Shown: positions 19,391 through 28,610, counted from the first letter of the stretch. The stretch: 44,691 nt of DNA from Candidatus Kerfeldbacteria bacterium (GCA_016207275.1 JACQPY010000017.1:66479-111169), one strand, 5' to 3'. Numbers and translations: made by a program. Notes: generated from the sequence alone by a model not told the origin.

Positions 19391-19447
19391 TTCCCCTCCG
19401 CTCCGGCGGAGGGGTCGTCCCGTCATTCGACGGGACGGGGGAGGCGG
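19391..19447. repeat. CCCCTCC-family double palindrome at the 3' end of DUF559 copy 2
   Basis: CCCCTCCG-ctccgg-CGGAGGGG-T-CGTCCCGTC-attc-GACGGGACG-GGGGAGGCGG; the DUF559 stop codon lies inside the second palindrome. Confidence 0.88.
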
Positions 19448-19821
19448 AGCGCCCGCCGCCGCACTCGTCGCAGCAAATCCTCAAGCACCGCGTCGATATC
19501 TTCGTCAACGTCGCTGTTTGGATAACGGATCACGAGTATATACTGCGATCTCAGGAATTGATCGCGTACTGTATCGTACTGTCGCTGTTCCGGCCCGAAA
19601 TGATGCCCGCCGTCGAGTTCAATCGCAAGTTGCAGCTTTACACAATAGAAATCGACGATGTATGGACCAATTGGTTGTTGACGCCTGAACTTGTAGCCTG
19701 CCAGACCGCGCCGCTGTAAGCGAACCCACAGCCGGACTTCCTGCACAGTCATACGCTTCCGGAGGTCGCGCGACAGCTGTGTTCGGATTGGTACAAAATC
19801 GCGGCGTATAGGTTGCGCCAC
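19423..19821 (-). CDS. DUF559 endonuclease-domain protein, copy 2
   Basis: LSRDLRKRMTVQEVRLWVRLQRRGLAGYKFRRQQPIGPYIVDFYCVKLQLAIELDGGHHFGPEQRQYD; paralogous to copy 1. Confidence 0.88.
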   Translation of the reverse strand: MAQPIRRDFVPIRTQLSRDLRKRMTVQEVRLWVRLQRRGLAGYKFRRQQPIGPYIVDFYCVKLQLAIELDGGHHFGPEQRQYDTVRDQFLRSQYILVIRYPNSDVDEDIDAVLEDLLRRVRRRALRLPRPVE

Positions 19822-19891
19822 TTGACGGCACTCTAGCGCGCGTCGCTTCGCAGGTCAAGCCGTTGATGTGGTTTTTTGGTATACTGGTAGC

Positions 19892-20422
19892 ATGAAACTA
19901 GTCGTTCTGTACGGTCCACCCGGCGTCGGGAAGCTGACAGTGGCAGAAGCGCTGGCCAAGCGAACTGGCTACAAACTAATGCATAATCACCTGACAGTCG
20001 ATTTGCTGCTGTCGCTGTTTGAGTTCGGCAGCCAGCCATTCAAACGCCTGTCGCGCGAGCTGCGGCATCGAATCCTCGAAGAAGCAGCAAAACACGGTGT
20101 GGCGGGCGTGATTTTCACGTTCGTGTATGCCCGACCGGACGATCACCCAATGCTTCACAAACTGATTGCCAGAATGAGACGTTTCCGCGTTCGAATCGCC
20201 TGGGTTCAGTTGTCGTGCGAACAGACTGAACTTGAGCGTCGAGTGAGGCTGGAGACGAGACGCCGTTACGAAAAGGTGAAATCGGTGAGAAAACTCCGAC
20301 AACTCCAACGACGTTACAATCTCGCAGCTCCCGTGCCCTTCAAACCGAATCTCGTTCTCGATATCACCACGCTCAAGCCAACAGTTGCTGCTCAACGAAT
20401 TGTGAAACGCTTTAAGTTATGA
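19892..20422 (+). CDS. P-loop kinase-like ATPase
   Basis: MKLVVLYGPPGVGKLTVAEALAKRTGYKLMHNHLTVDLL: Walker A. TATACT ends 6 nt before the ATG. Confidence 0.75.
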   Translation: MKLVVLYGPPGVGKLTVAEALAKRTGYKLMHNHLTVDLLLSLFEFGSQPFKRLSRELRHRILEEAAKHGVAGVIFTFVYARPDDHPMLHKLIARMRRFRVRIAWVQLSCEQTELERRVRLETRRRYEKVKSVRKLRQLQRRYNLAAPVPFKPNLVLDITTLKPTVAAQRIVKRFKL

Positions 20423-20670
20423 ACCTCGACCAAGAACTCCAAGCCCTGAAAGACCGTAACGCACGCGTTGAAGCAGACAAGGCCTGGGAAACGAGTTGGT
20501 TACGAGCACTAATCATTGCAGGGAGCACGTATGTTATTGCAGGGATTACACTGCAACTCGTTGGCGCGAGCAAGCCGTGGCTGACTGCCTTGGTGCCGAC
20601 ACTCGGGTTTTATCTATCTACGCTAACGCTTCCGCCAGTCAAGCGGTGGTGGTTAGGAAGACACAAATGA
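20419..20670 (+). CDS. Small membrane protein
   Basis: ATGA overlap with the upstream gene; two hydrophobic segments. Confidence 0.6.
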   Translation: MNLDQELQALKDRNARVEADKAWETSWLRALIIAGSTYVIAGITLQLVGASKPWLTALVPTLGFYLSTLTLPPVKRWWLGRHK

Positions 20671-21170
20671 AGACTGTTTATAGTGATGGACATGTGGTAT
20701 TGAAAGTCCAGAAAAAGCCTTTTCCGAGTTGGTACATCTGGGCGCGACCGGCGGCAAACGTGATTCCAGTGACTGACGACGGCAGAATACTGCTCATGCA
20801 TGAGTACAAATCCGGAACGAAGCGATGGATCGGGGGTTTTCCCGGCGGAATCATCGAGCGGGGTGAGACTGCGGCACAGGCAGCGCGGCGCGAGTGTGAA
20901 GAAGAACTCGGTCTGCGACCGAGCCGACTTCGCAAACTCACTGAGGTGAAAACCGATTTTCCAGACACGTTAGTAACGTATTTTCTCGGTTTTGGATTGA
21001 AAAAAGTTCAGGCGAAGCATTGGGCGAGCGAGAAAATCGGTAATGTCAAGAAAGTGACTGTCAAACATCTGGAACGATTAGCGAGAAACGGAAAAATTCA
21101 GGATCCGCGGATGGTCGTGGCAATACTTTCATTAACGCGTAAGAAAAAAATAGGAAAAGTAAACTTATGA
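20667..21170 (+). CDS. NUDIX hydrolase
   Basis: NUDIX box GGIIERGETAAQAARRECEEELGL; overlaps the upstream gene. Confidence 0.92.
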   Translation: MKTVYSDGHVVLKVQKKPFPSWYIWARPAANVIPVTDDGRILLMHEYKSGTKRWIGGFPGGIIERGETAAQAARRECEEELGLRPSRLRKLTEVKTDFPDTLVTYFLGFGLKKVQAKHWASEKIGNVKKVTVKHLERLARNGKIQDPRMVVAILSLTRKKKIGKVNL

Positions 21171-21186
21171 TCGAAGTCGAACGGAA

Positions 21187-22428
21187 TTAGTTCCATCGTC
21201 TCCGGTACCGATTCGATGGGCGCCGCTGGCGTCGGTGCGCCGGTCTTCCGTACGGTCGCGCCGACGGTCCAACAAATGGCCGCGGTTCGAATTTCGGTGC
21301 GGGTGGTAAATCCGGCAGCCGGGAAACGGGCAGCCGTTTTTGAAGTAATCGCTCAATCGCGCGCAGGTCGCGGCCTTGGTCAGGCGTGGCAAAAGAAATC
21401 GCATGACCAGCTCGTCCGGCGCGGGCAGTTCGGCCGATGCGGTGGATGTAGTCGTCGGGTGTGGCTGGCAGGTCAACGTTGACTACCAACTCGATGCCGG
21501 TGACGTCGATGCCCCGCGCGGCAATGTCGGTCGCCACCAGGACGCGGTACTTACCGGTTTTAAATCCTTCCAGCGCGTCCCGGCGTTGGCCAAGCGAGCG
21601 ATTAGAATGCAGCTCGGCGACGTTGTAACCAGCATGCTTTAATGCTTGCGTCACCTTTTTTGCGCCGTGCTTGGTGCGGGTGAAAGCCAGCACTGACCCG
21701 CGGTACTCGCCCAGCAGCTTGGTCAGGAGCGACGTCTTTTGCGATTTTTCCACGACAAAAACCTCGTGCGTGACTTTGGCCGCGGCCGTGCCGGGCGGCG
21801 CCACTTCGACCCGCAGCGGCAGGTGCATGTGCTTGGTGGCGATGCGGACGATGTCTTCCGGCATGGTGGCCGAGAAGAGCATGGTCTGCCGCTGCTTCGG
21901 GACTTTCGCCAGGATGCGATTGAGCTGTGGGGCAAACCCCATATCGAGCATGCGGTCAGCTTCGTCGAGCACCAGGATGGAAATGTCGTTCAATCGGACC
22001 GTTCCCTGCTCTAGGTGATCGAGCAATCGGCCGGGCGTGACCACGATGATGTGCGGTTGTCGGCGCAGCGCTTGTTCCTGCGACTTGGCTGATTGGCCGC
22101 CAATCAAGACCGCTGTCCGCAGACCGAGCGGCCGACCGATTTGATGCAGCATCTCGTCTACTTGGATGGCTAACTCGCGGGTCGGGAGAATGATCAGGCC
22201 GCGGCCTTTGACTTGGGCCAGCCGCTGCAGCATCGGTAAACCAAACGCCAGCGTTTTACCGGTCCCGGTTTGAGCAATGCCGATCAGGTCTTTGCCGCTG
22301 ATGGCCACGGGAATTGCTTGCAGCTGGATCGGCGTTGGGGTCGTAAAGCGGAGTCGGTCGAGCGTGGCCAGGAGTTTCGGCGCTAGGCCCAGTCCGGAAA
22401 AGTCGTCAGTTGAGCGAGTCGGAGACAT
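21187..22428 (-). CDS. rhlE: DEAD-box RNA helicase (RhlE-like)
   Basis: AQTGTGKT, PTRELA, TPGRLLDHL, DEAD, SATMP, HRIGRTARAG motifs; basic C-terminal tail. Confidence 0.93.
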   Translation of the reverse strand: MSPTRSTDDFSGLGLAPKLLATLDRLRFTTPTPIQLQAIPVAISGKDLIGIAQTGTGKTLAFGLPMLQRLAQVKGRGLIILPTRELAIQVDEMLHQIGRPLGLRTAVLIGGQSAKSQEQALRRQPHIIVVTPGRLLDHLEQGTVRLNDISILVLDEADRMLDMGFAPQLNRILAKVPKQRQTMLFSATMPEDIVRIATKHMHLPLRVEVAPPGTAAAKVTHEVFVVEKSQKTSLLTKLLGEYRGSVLAFTRTKHGAKKVTQALKHAGYNVAELHSNRSLGQRRDALEGFKTGKYRVLVATDIAARGIDVTGIELVVNVDLPATPDDYIHRIGRTARAGRAGHAISFATPDQGRDLRAIERLLQKRLPVSRLPDLPPAPKFEPRPFVGPSARPYGRPAHRRQRRPSNRYRRRWN

Positions 22429-22494
22429 GTCAGTGATGTAAAGTATACCATGGAAACGTCAGGCGGGCTTCTGCGGCCGTGCTATACTTTGGCA

Positions 22495-23094
22495 GTGATC
22501 GAAATCGAGCAGAAATTCGCGATTAAGCCCGGCGATCGCGAGCGGTTGCTTGCTGGCGCGGAGTTTGTTAGTAAAAAGATCATCCACGACGCGTACTGGG
22601 ACACGCCGAACGCGATTTTGATATCCGGTGAGGCGTTCTTGCGCAACCGCGATGGAAAATTTGAGCTGAAAATTCCGCTGCACAAGTTAACGAAAGAGTT
22701 GCCGAAGTCCTATCACTACGATGAAATCTACGATGAAGCCGAGATTCGACAGCACCTCGGCCTGACGCGGCCGGGAAGCATGCCTGACGCATTGCGTCGC
22801 GGTGGCTACGACGTTGTGGCCGACTTTTCCACCACGCGTACAAAGTACCAGCGCGATCAGTTCATTCTCGATTTTGATGAGACAGACTTTGGATTTTCCT
22901 TGGTGGAAATTGAGCGACAGGTGGAGCGTGACGATCAACGAAAGGTTGCAGCTAAAGAAATTGTTGAATTCGCCAAAGGCATGGGATTAGAGTTGATGCA
23001 CGTTCGCGGTAAAATCCACGAGTTCATTAAATCTCGTCGTCCTGACCTGTGGGACAAGGTTAAGAAAGCATGGGAGCAGTGGCCCGAACACTAG
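22495..23094 (+). CDS. CYTH-domain protein (thiamine-triphosphatase-like)
   Basis: GTG start: VIEIEQKFAIKPGDRERLL...YWDTPNAILISGEAFLRNRDGKFELKIP; TATACT at 22483-22488, 6 nt before the GTG. Confidence 0.85.
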   Translation: MIEIEQKFAIKPGDRERLLAGAEFVSKKIIHDAYWDTPNAILISGEAFLRNRDGKFELKIPLHKLTKELPKSYHYDEIYDEAEIRQHLGLTRPGSMPDALRRGGYDVVADFSTTRTKYQRDQFILDFDETDFGFSLVEIERQVERDDQRKVAAKEIVEFAKGMGLELMHVRGKIHEFIKSRRPDLWDKVKKAWEQWPEH

Positions 23095-23112
23095 CTATGC
23101 TATACTGCGTTT

Positions 23113-23514
23113 ATGAATCCAATGCCGAAGGACGAAATCGAAAAGCTCAAGGGAAAATTGAGCACCGAGCAGCTCAACGTCTGCTTTTTGAAAGGCACGG
23201 AACCGCCGGGCAGCGGAAAGTTCCTGCACAACAAAGCCAAGGGCATGTACGTCTGCGTGGTCTGCGGGCAGGAATTGTTCAAATCTGACACCAAGTTCGA
23301 CTCGGGCACCGGCTGGCCGAGTTTCTGGGATAAGGCCAGCAAGGCCAATGTCACTACCGAGGATGATTACGCGCTCGGCATGCATCGGTTAGAAGTCTTG
23401 TGCTCACGTTGCCGCAGTCACCTTGGCCACGTTTTTCCGGACGGCCCAAAACCAACGGGGTTGCGCTTCTGTATCAATTCATTGGCCTTGGATTTTAAGC
23501 CGAGCAAAGCGTGA
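23113..23514 (+). CDS. msrB: Peptide-methionine (R)-S-oxide reductase MsrB
   Basis: GMYVCVVCGQELFKSDTKFDSGTGWPSFW...EVLCSRCRSHLGHVFPDGPKPTGLRFCINS. Confidence 0.94.
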   Translation: MNPMPKDEIEKLKGKLSTEQLNVCFLKGTEPPGSGKFLHNKAKGMYVCVVCGQELFKSDTKFDSGTGWPSFWDKASKANVTTEDDYALGMHRLEVLCSRCRSHLGHVFPDGPKPTGLRFCINSLALDFKPSKA

Positions 23515-24278
23515 AGACGTTCATTCAGAATCGTCACGGCCAAAAACTGGCGGTGGTTGTTGAGCAACCCAAACAGCCAACCGGCTTAGCTTTCGTCATG
23601 CACGGCCTCGGCGGTTTTAAGGAACAGCCGTTCATTCGGACCGCTGCGGGAACGTTGCTCGACTATGGGTACACGGTCGTGACGTTCGATACGACCAACA
23701 CGTTTGGCGAGAGCGACGGCGATTACGCCGATGCCACGACGACCAATTACTACGAAGATTTGGAGGATGTCATCGCGTGGGCGATGAAACAGTCATGGTA
23801 CATTGAACCGTTCATCTTGGCTGGCCACAGCCTGGGCGGCATTTGTACGGCTCTGTATGCTGAACAGTATCCGACCAAGGTTAAAGCCCCGTTTCCGGCT
23901 TCAACAGTAGTTTCGGGAAAGCTCAGTTTACAATCCGAAGACCCGAAAGCACTGGCGGAGTGGAAACAAACCGGCTGGCAGGAGGAACCGAGCCGGTCGA
24001 AACCGGGTGTAATGAAACGGCTTAAGTGGTCGCACATGGAAGACCGACAAAAGTATAATTTGCTTCCTAATATTGGGAAGTTGACCATGCCGGTCTTGCT
24101 GGTGGTGGGGCAGCACGATGAATCAACGCCAGTTCAGCATCAGCAGCTTTTGTATGAAGCACTGCCTGGCTCGAAAGAAATTCACATCATCAAGGGCGCT
24201 CCGCATACATTCCGCGACCCCAAGCATTTACAGGAAATTCATCAGATAGTCAACAACTGGCTAAAGAAGGTGGCATGA
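23511..24278 (+). CDS. Alpha/beta hydrolase
   Basis: FVMHGLGGFKEQ; AGHSLGGICTALYA nucleophile elbow; ...LLVVGQHDESTPV...GAPHTFRD. GTG start overlaps the msrB stop. Confidence 0.9.
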   Translation: MKTFIQNRHGQKLAVVVEQPKQPTGLAFVMHGLGGFKEQPFIRTAAGTLLDYGYTVVTFDTTNTFGESDGDYADATTTNYYEDLEDVIAWAMKQSWYIEPFILAGHSLGGICTALYAEQYPTKVKAPFPASTVVSGKLSLQSEDPKALAEWKQTGWQEEPSRSKPGVMKRLKWSHMEDRQKYNLLPNIGKLTMPVLLVVGQHDESTPVQHQQLLYEALPGSKEIHIIKGAPHTFRDPKHLQEIHQIVNNWLKKVA

Positions 24279-24283
24279 GGTAG

Positions 24284-24433
24284 GTTCTCGACGCGGCCGC
24301 CTGCGGCGACCTTGCTCGAACAGGAAATACTTTCATTTTTCTTCGAGCGACTCCCGCGGATGCGGGAGGAGTCGAGAAGCACCTTAAAAAAGTTCTCGAC
24401 GCGTCCCGCCAGCGGCGGGACTTGCTCGAACAA
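24284..24433. repeat. Three copies (one inverted) of GTTCTCGACGC-[hairpin]-TTGCTCGAACA palindromic element
   Basis: 24284-24322 direct, 24341-24379 inverted (CTTCGAGCGA...GTCGAGAAG), 24392-24433 direct; different internal hairpins. Confidence 0.88.
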
Positions 24434-24486
24434 CAATCTTTTGTTAGTCTACGATTTGACAAACGGTGGCCCTGAGCCGCCGATTT

Positions 24487-24759
24487 ATGTACAAAAAATG
24501 GCACTGGTACGTCTACATTATCGAGTGTTTGGATGGAACCTATTACACTGGTCGAACGTGGGATGTAGCCGGTCGCTTTGAGCAGCACTTGTCTGGTTTG
24601 GGAGGAAGGTATACGGCCAAACATGGGGTCAAGCGGCTGGCGTATTTTGAAGAGCATGATAATTTTGAAACGGCCAGTTCACGAGAAAAGCAAATCAAAG
24701 ACTGGAGCCGAATGAAGAAACAAAAGCTCATTGAAGGGGAGTGGAAGTCTGATTGGTAG
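24487..24759 (+). CDS. GIY-YIG endonuclease-domain protein
   Basis: WYVYIIECLDGTYYTGRTWDVAGRFEQHLSGLGGRYTAKHG...YFEEHDNFETASSREKQIKDWSRMKKQKLIEG. Confidence 0.93.
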   Translation: MYKKWHWYVYIIECLDGTYYTGRTWDVAGRFEQHLSGLGGRYTAKHGVKRLAYFEEHDNFETASSREKQIKDWSRMKKQKLIEGEWKSDW

Positions 24760-24797
24760 GTTCTCGACGCACTTCCTGCGGGAGTTTGCTCGAACAA
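24760..24797. repeat. Fourth GTTCTCGACGC...TTGCTCGAACAA element, abutting the GIY-YIG stop codon
   Basis: GTTCTCGACGCACTTCCTGCGGGAGTTTGCTCGAACAA starts at the base after TAG. Confidence 0.88.
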
Positions 24798-24901
24798 TAA
24801 ACTGCTTAAACCGAACTTGGTGCTAATGTGACCAGACTTAGTTCAACCGTGGCAGCCAGGCATATCGTCACCCGTTTCAAACTTAGCCGGTAGGCGTTAA
24901 A

Positions 24902-24940
24902 AAAAGTGCACCCCCGTGGGGCGGTTAGGCTACGGGGGTG
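24902..24940 (-). terminator. Intrinsic terminator on - strand overlapping the 24925 gene stop
   Basis: - strand CACCCCCGT...ACGGGGGTG followed by cacTTTTTTT. Confidence 0.75.
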
Positions 24941-25173
24941 TTCGGGTCGAGCGGCGCAAACCACATGCCCGAGAGATGAGCTTCGCCGTGCGGCGTGGCG
25001 ATGACGACTTCCTGTTTGTGCCCGGCCGCGGCCGGAGCATCAGCCTTCCAGACACGAAGGACCTCGAACGGTCCTGGGCCAAAGCGTTTTTGGTAGTCGG
25101 CCACGATCGTGGCAAAGATCGGCCGGAGGTCAGTGCACCAGCGGACGAACTGTCCTTCAGCGAAACGAGCCAT
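24925..25173 (-). CDS. Small hypothetical protein
   Basis: Strong SD (aaGGAGGAagacgATG) and downstream terminator. Confidence 0.7.
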   Translation of the reverse strand: MARFAEGQFVRWCTDLRPIFATIVADYQKRFGPGPFEVLRVWKADAPAAAGHKQEVVIATPHGEAHLSGMWFAPLDPNTPVA

Positions 25174-25203
25174 CGTCTTCCTCCTTAGCTGTAGGAGTCG
25201 AAT

Positions 25204-25413
25204 TCACGGTCTTGAGGAGCAAGCCCGAGAATTCAACTTCCTGACCTCGGCAATTGCGGATGGTAACGATCTGGGATGACCGACGCTGGCTAGCTCAGAC
25301 GGCTTGGTCGGTCGGACCGCCAGGACTGGGTGTGGTCCGGGGCCGTGAAAGGGGATGAAACCTTTGGCCTCGGGTCGCCAGTGCACTTGTGTCACGCCAG
25401 AGAAATCTTCCAT
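25204..25413 (-). CDS. Small hypothetical protein
   Basis: SD GGAGGA before ATG at 25413; MEDFSGVTQVHWRPEAKGFIPFHGPGPHPVL. Confidence 0.55.
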   Translation of the reverse strand: MEDFSGVTQVHWRPEAKGFIPFHGPGPHPVLAVRPTKPSELASVGHPRSLPSAIAEVRKLNSRACSSRP

Positions 25414-25529
25414 GGTTTCCTCCAAAATGAACAAGGGTTGGCGTTTGGTTTGGTGGACAATAGTATGGTCGGGCATCAAAAGCGTGTCAAGAGTATGGTA
25501 TACTAAGATCATTATCGAAAGGAGTATCT

Positions 25530-25679
25530 ATGGGGAAAAAGGCAAAGTCTGAAGCGCCAAAGAAAAAGAAGCATCATCGCTTCAAGAAGCTCGTGAAGCT
25601 GGCGGTGCTGGCTGGGGCGGCGTACAGTGCGAAGAAGATCTGGGACCAGCAACGCGGGCGGAAGAAGTCACCGAAGTAG
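25530..25679 (+). CDS. 49-aa Lys/Arg-rich protein with hydrophobic segment (below ORF-track cutoff)
   Basis: MGKKAKSEAPKKKKHHRFKKLVKLAVLAGAAYSAKKIWDQQRGRKKSPK*; SD GGAG; extended -10 TGGTATACT at 25496-25504. Confidence 0.65.
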   Translation: MGKKAKSEAPKKKKHHRFKKLVKLAVLAGAAYSAKKIWDQQRGRKKSPK

Positions 25680-25680
25680 C

Positions 25681-25875
25681 GTGGAGCCTCCCGAAGGTAC
25701 AGAACGGGCGACCTGGAGGCGAGTCGCAGTCGGGTTCGTGCTTTTCCTCTACCTTGGATTCGCGACCTGGACTTTCTTCCTGAGTGGCGACGTCGTTTCG
25801 GCCCTCGCGCTTTTCCTTCCCGTTTCCGTCCTCCTCTGGCTCATCCTCAGGGTTGTGAAGAGACGACACCCATGA
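25681..25875 (+). CDS. Small two-TM protein
   Basis: GTG start; RRVAVGFVLFLYLGFATWTFFLSGDVVSALALFLPVSVLLWLIL. Confidence 0.55.
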   Translation: MEPPEGTERATWRRVAVGFVLFLYLGFATWTFFLSGDVVSALALFLPVSVLLWLILRVVKRRHP

Positions 25876-26144
25876 CGAAAGACCCGAAGAACGAACTGGC
25901 GCCGTACACAGAGATTCTTGCCGTTGCCCGTCAGAGGAGATTTCGCGAGTGGGAACCGAAGCTGCGGTTGCTGGCTGAGCAGTTTAACCGCGGCCGGCTG
26001 CAGCTGCCGCCTGATCCAGTGCTGCGCGCCTCGCTCTTGGCCATGCAGGAACGTAACGGCGTGATCGATATGTCGACCGTTGATACAAATTGCCGGATGC
26101 TGGCGCAGGCCGTGTGGGATGCGCAGGACAAAGGAAACCGATGA
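25872..26144 (+). CDS. Hypothetical protein
   Basis: ATGA overlap with upstream gene, ATGA overlap with downstream gene. Confidence 0.6.
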   Translation: MTKDPKNELAPYTEILAVARQRRFREWEPKLRLLAEQFNRGRLQLPPDPVLRASLLAMQERNGVIDMSTVDTNCRMLAQAVWDAQDKGNR

Positions 26145-26614
26145 GTCGTGAGTTTCGATCAGGGTTGCTGTTCGCTGGCATCGCGGTCGGGTTGGTGGTT
26201 GTTGTCATCATCACCTCGCGACAGCTTAAACCGTCGACCGAGCAAACCACCTCGGTCGAGGTCAACCCGACGGCCAACACAATCGGCCTGGTCACTAATT
26301 TCGTCGAAGTTCGAACGTCAACCTTTGTCGAGTCAGTGCCGAATAACAACGCCCTGCTCGCGGTGGCGCCGAACACGGTGCGGGTAATGTTTTCCGAAAC
26401 GTTGGGGACCGGGTCGAGCCTGACGGTGATCAATGGTCAGGGCCAGTACCTTCAGCTTGGCCGGCCGACTTTTTCCGATGACCGGCGGATCATGACCGTG
26501 CTGCTGGCTAAGCACGCCAGCGGACCATTGACTGTTTCGTATCGGGCCTGCTCACTCGACGGAATCTGCAGCGACGGCCGGTTCGGCTTTGTGGTTCGGC
26601 CGGTTACACCGTAG
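26141..26614 (+). CDS. Membrane-anchored protein with CopC-like domain
   Basis: N-terminal TM; LAVAPNTVRVMFSETLGTGSSLTVINGQGQYLQLG...LTVSYRACSLDGICSDGRFGFVV resembles CopC-type folds. Confidence 0.6.
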   Translation: MSREFRSGLLFAGIAVGLVVVVIITSRQLKPSTEQTTSVEVNPTANTIGLVTNFVEVRTSTFVESVPNNNALLAVAPNTVRVMFSETLGTGSSLTVINGQGQYLQLGRPTFSDDRRIMTVLLAKHASGPLTVSYRACSLDGICSDGRFGFVVRPVTP

Positions 26615-26795
26615 CTTAGTTAGGTCAGCCGTCTTAACTGTATTAAAATTGTTTGGGCCGAAGCGTCGACTTCATGTCGCGCTGAGGCGTTCACGAGACA
26701 ACCGTCGGCTGACAGTTGGAGCAAACGTAAGAAAACGAGCGCCAGTTGTTGCTTGCCGCGGGAAGGGTAGCGGGGCGCTCGTTCGTGTCGTTTGC

Positions 26796-27089
26796 TTATT
26801 GCCCGGTCTCATCGGCCCGGTCCTCCGTGACGTTGGGGGTTCGAACGCATGACGTCGGAATCAGGATGTGTTGGTCACCGGAAATTCCGACCACAGCCAG
26901 TGCTCCACTTGGCGGGCGACCGCGAAGCAGAAGCAAACGAATGGTGCCTGAGGTTGCGGAGATGCCGCGGTACTGGAAGGTGACAGTGTCGCCGCCCTTG
27001 AATCCATTGAGGCATTCAACGAACGTAACACCTTCTTCCCGAAAGCGTATCGCATACATCTTGCGCAATTGCTCCTCGGAAAAGAGCAT
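26796..27089 (-). CDS. Small hypothetical protein
   Basis: Strong SD AGGAGGTGAgggaaATG; MLFSEEQLRKMYAIRFREEGVTFVECLNGFKGGDTVTFQYRG. Confidence 0.6.
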   Translation of the reverse strand: MLFSEEQLRKMYAIRFREEGVTFVECLNGFKGGDTVTFQYRGISATSGTIRLLLLRGRPPSGALAVVGISGDQHILIPTSCVRTPNVTEDRADETGQ

Positions 27090-27213
27090 TTCCCTCACCT
27101 CCTTTCTCAACAGAATTGCGCGGCGAGGTACCTGATTCGTACCGCGGCCAGGTTTCTTTGTCAAGTCGTGGTATACTGGGAGTGTCGACTGTTAACAATC
27201 TGACAAAAAATCT

Positions 27214-27519
27214 ATGGCCAATGGTCAACCATCGCAACAAATCAATATTCAATCAGATCCCGCCACCCTGCGCGGCGTCTACGCCAACATGATGTTTGTG
27301 GTGCACACGCCCGAAGAGTTCGTCATGGATTTCATGAATATCGTGCCGGCCCAGCAGCAAGGTCACCACGTTGCCCGGATCGTCACCAGCCCCGGACACT
27401 TAAAAAGAATCATCGCCGCTCTGGCCGAGAATTTGAAGCGGTACGAAGCGCAGCATGGTCCGGTCAAGGCGGCCAGTGAACCGCCCGGCGCCAAAGAGAT
27501 TGGTTTTCGAGCGGGGTAA
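27214..27519 (+). CDS. DUF3467 protein
   Basis: YANMMFVVHTPEEFVMDFMNIVPAQQQGHHVARIVTSPGHLKRIIAALAENLKRYE. Confidence 0.85.
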   Translation: MANGQPSQQINIQSDPATLRGVYANMMFVVHTPEEFVMDFMNIVPAQQQGHHVARIVTSPGHLKRIIAALAENLKRYEAQHGPVKAASEPPGAKEIGFRAG

Positions 27520-28610
27520 TGGCACCGGCGCATCGTTCACCCTGGACGTGGTTAGTGCTGGCCCTACCGGTCGTGGCGGCATTGCTCTTCCACCTCGGTC
27601 TGGCTACCATCGTGGTCCAGGGGATTCAGGAGCGGTGGTGGTTGATGGCACTGCTGGTTCTTGGTTTTTCGATCACGCTGGCCTGGTCAGCCGTGGCTAG
27701 CACGTTGGTGGTTGATCGTTGGGTACCGTGGGCCGTCGGCGGAGCAGTGGCCGCGACCAGCCTGGTCGTCGGTTTTAATCCACCAACGCTCCTGGCGCTG
27801 TTGATCGAGTTTATTGCTATCGGCACGTTTGCCCGTAACGCACGAATCGAGGCTTTGAACCGCTTGAAGTTTTCCGTCTGGAAAGCTATGTCCTTCGGTA
27901 TCACCACATCGATCACGCTGCTCCTGTTGGCCGTATCCGCCTTTTCCTACCATGGTTTTACGCGACCCGGCGCCGACGAGCGACTGAAGGGCGCCTTGAT
28001 CGACGCGGCGGTGACGGCGCTCAACCCGGTACTGCCGAAGGTTGTGTCGAACTACCGGCCCGACGCCACGGTTGATGAACTCATTCGGTCCACGCTGCCC
28101 AGCGGCCAATCGATCCTGGAGACGGCGCAGCAAAATGCCGGCGAACTGTCCCGGCCAGCGGTTGAACAGGCACTGCAGAATCGGGGAATCGACCCGCGTT
28201 TGGTTGACCTCAACCGCTTTGTCGCCCAGAGCCAAGCTAGCCAAGAGGAGCTGGCGCGACAGATTGACGCCCAGGTCCAAAAGCTGAGCGATGAGTTGGT
28301 GGTGACGACCCGGACCGAGCTATCGAAGGCTTTGGGCGTTGAACTGCGCGCTGATCAGCGAGGTGATGAAGCGATTCGGGCCGCCCTGACTGTTCGCTAC
28401 GACCACGCCCTGGCGCCAATGGCCTCATTGCTACCGTTCATCTTTGCCGGCTCACTGTTTTTTACCTTGGTTATCTTCACACCCGTATACCTGTACCTAA
28501 CCTGGTTTCTAGGCGCGGCGCTGTTTTGGATCTTGCGGGCCTTCCACCTGGTTCTGCCAGAAGAACACCAGGCCACCGTTCAGACGTTCCACCTGCGCGG
28601 CGAGCGTTAG
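27519..28610 (+). CDS. Multi-pass membrane protein
   Basis: Several TM segments; start overlaps the DUF3467 stop; stop lies within CIRCE. Confidence 0.75.
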   Translation: MAPAHRSPWTWLVLALPVVAALLFHLGLATIVVQGIQERWWLMALLVLGFSITLAWSAVASTLVVDRWVPWAVGGAVAATSLVVGFNPPTLLALLIEFIAIGTFARNARIEALNRLKFSVWKAMSFGITTSITLLLLAVSAFSYHGFTRPGADERLKGALIDAAVTALNPVLPKVVSNYRPDATVDELIRSTLPSGQSILETAQQNAGELSRPAVEQALQNRGIDPRLVDLNRFVAQSQASQEELARQIDAQVQKLSDELVVTTRTELSKALGVELRADQRGDEAIRAALTVRYDHALAPMASLLPFIFAGSLFFTLVIFTPVYLYLTWFLGAALFWILRAFHLVLPEEHQATVQTFHLRGER

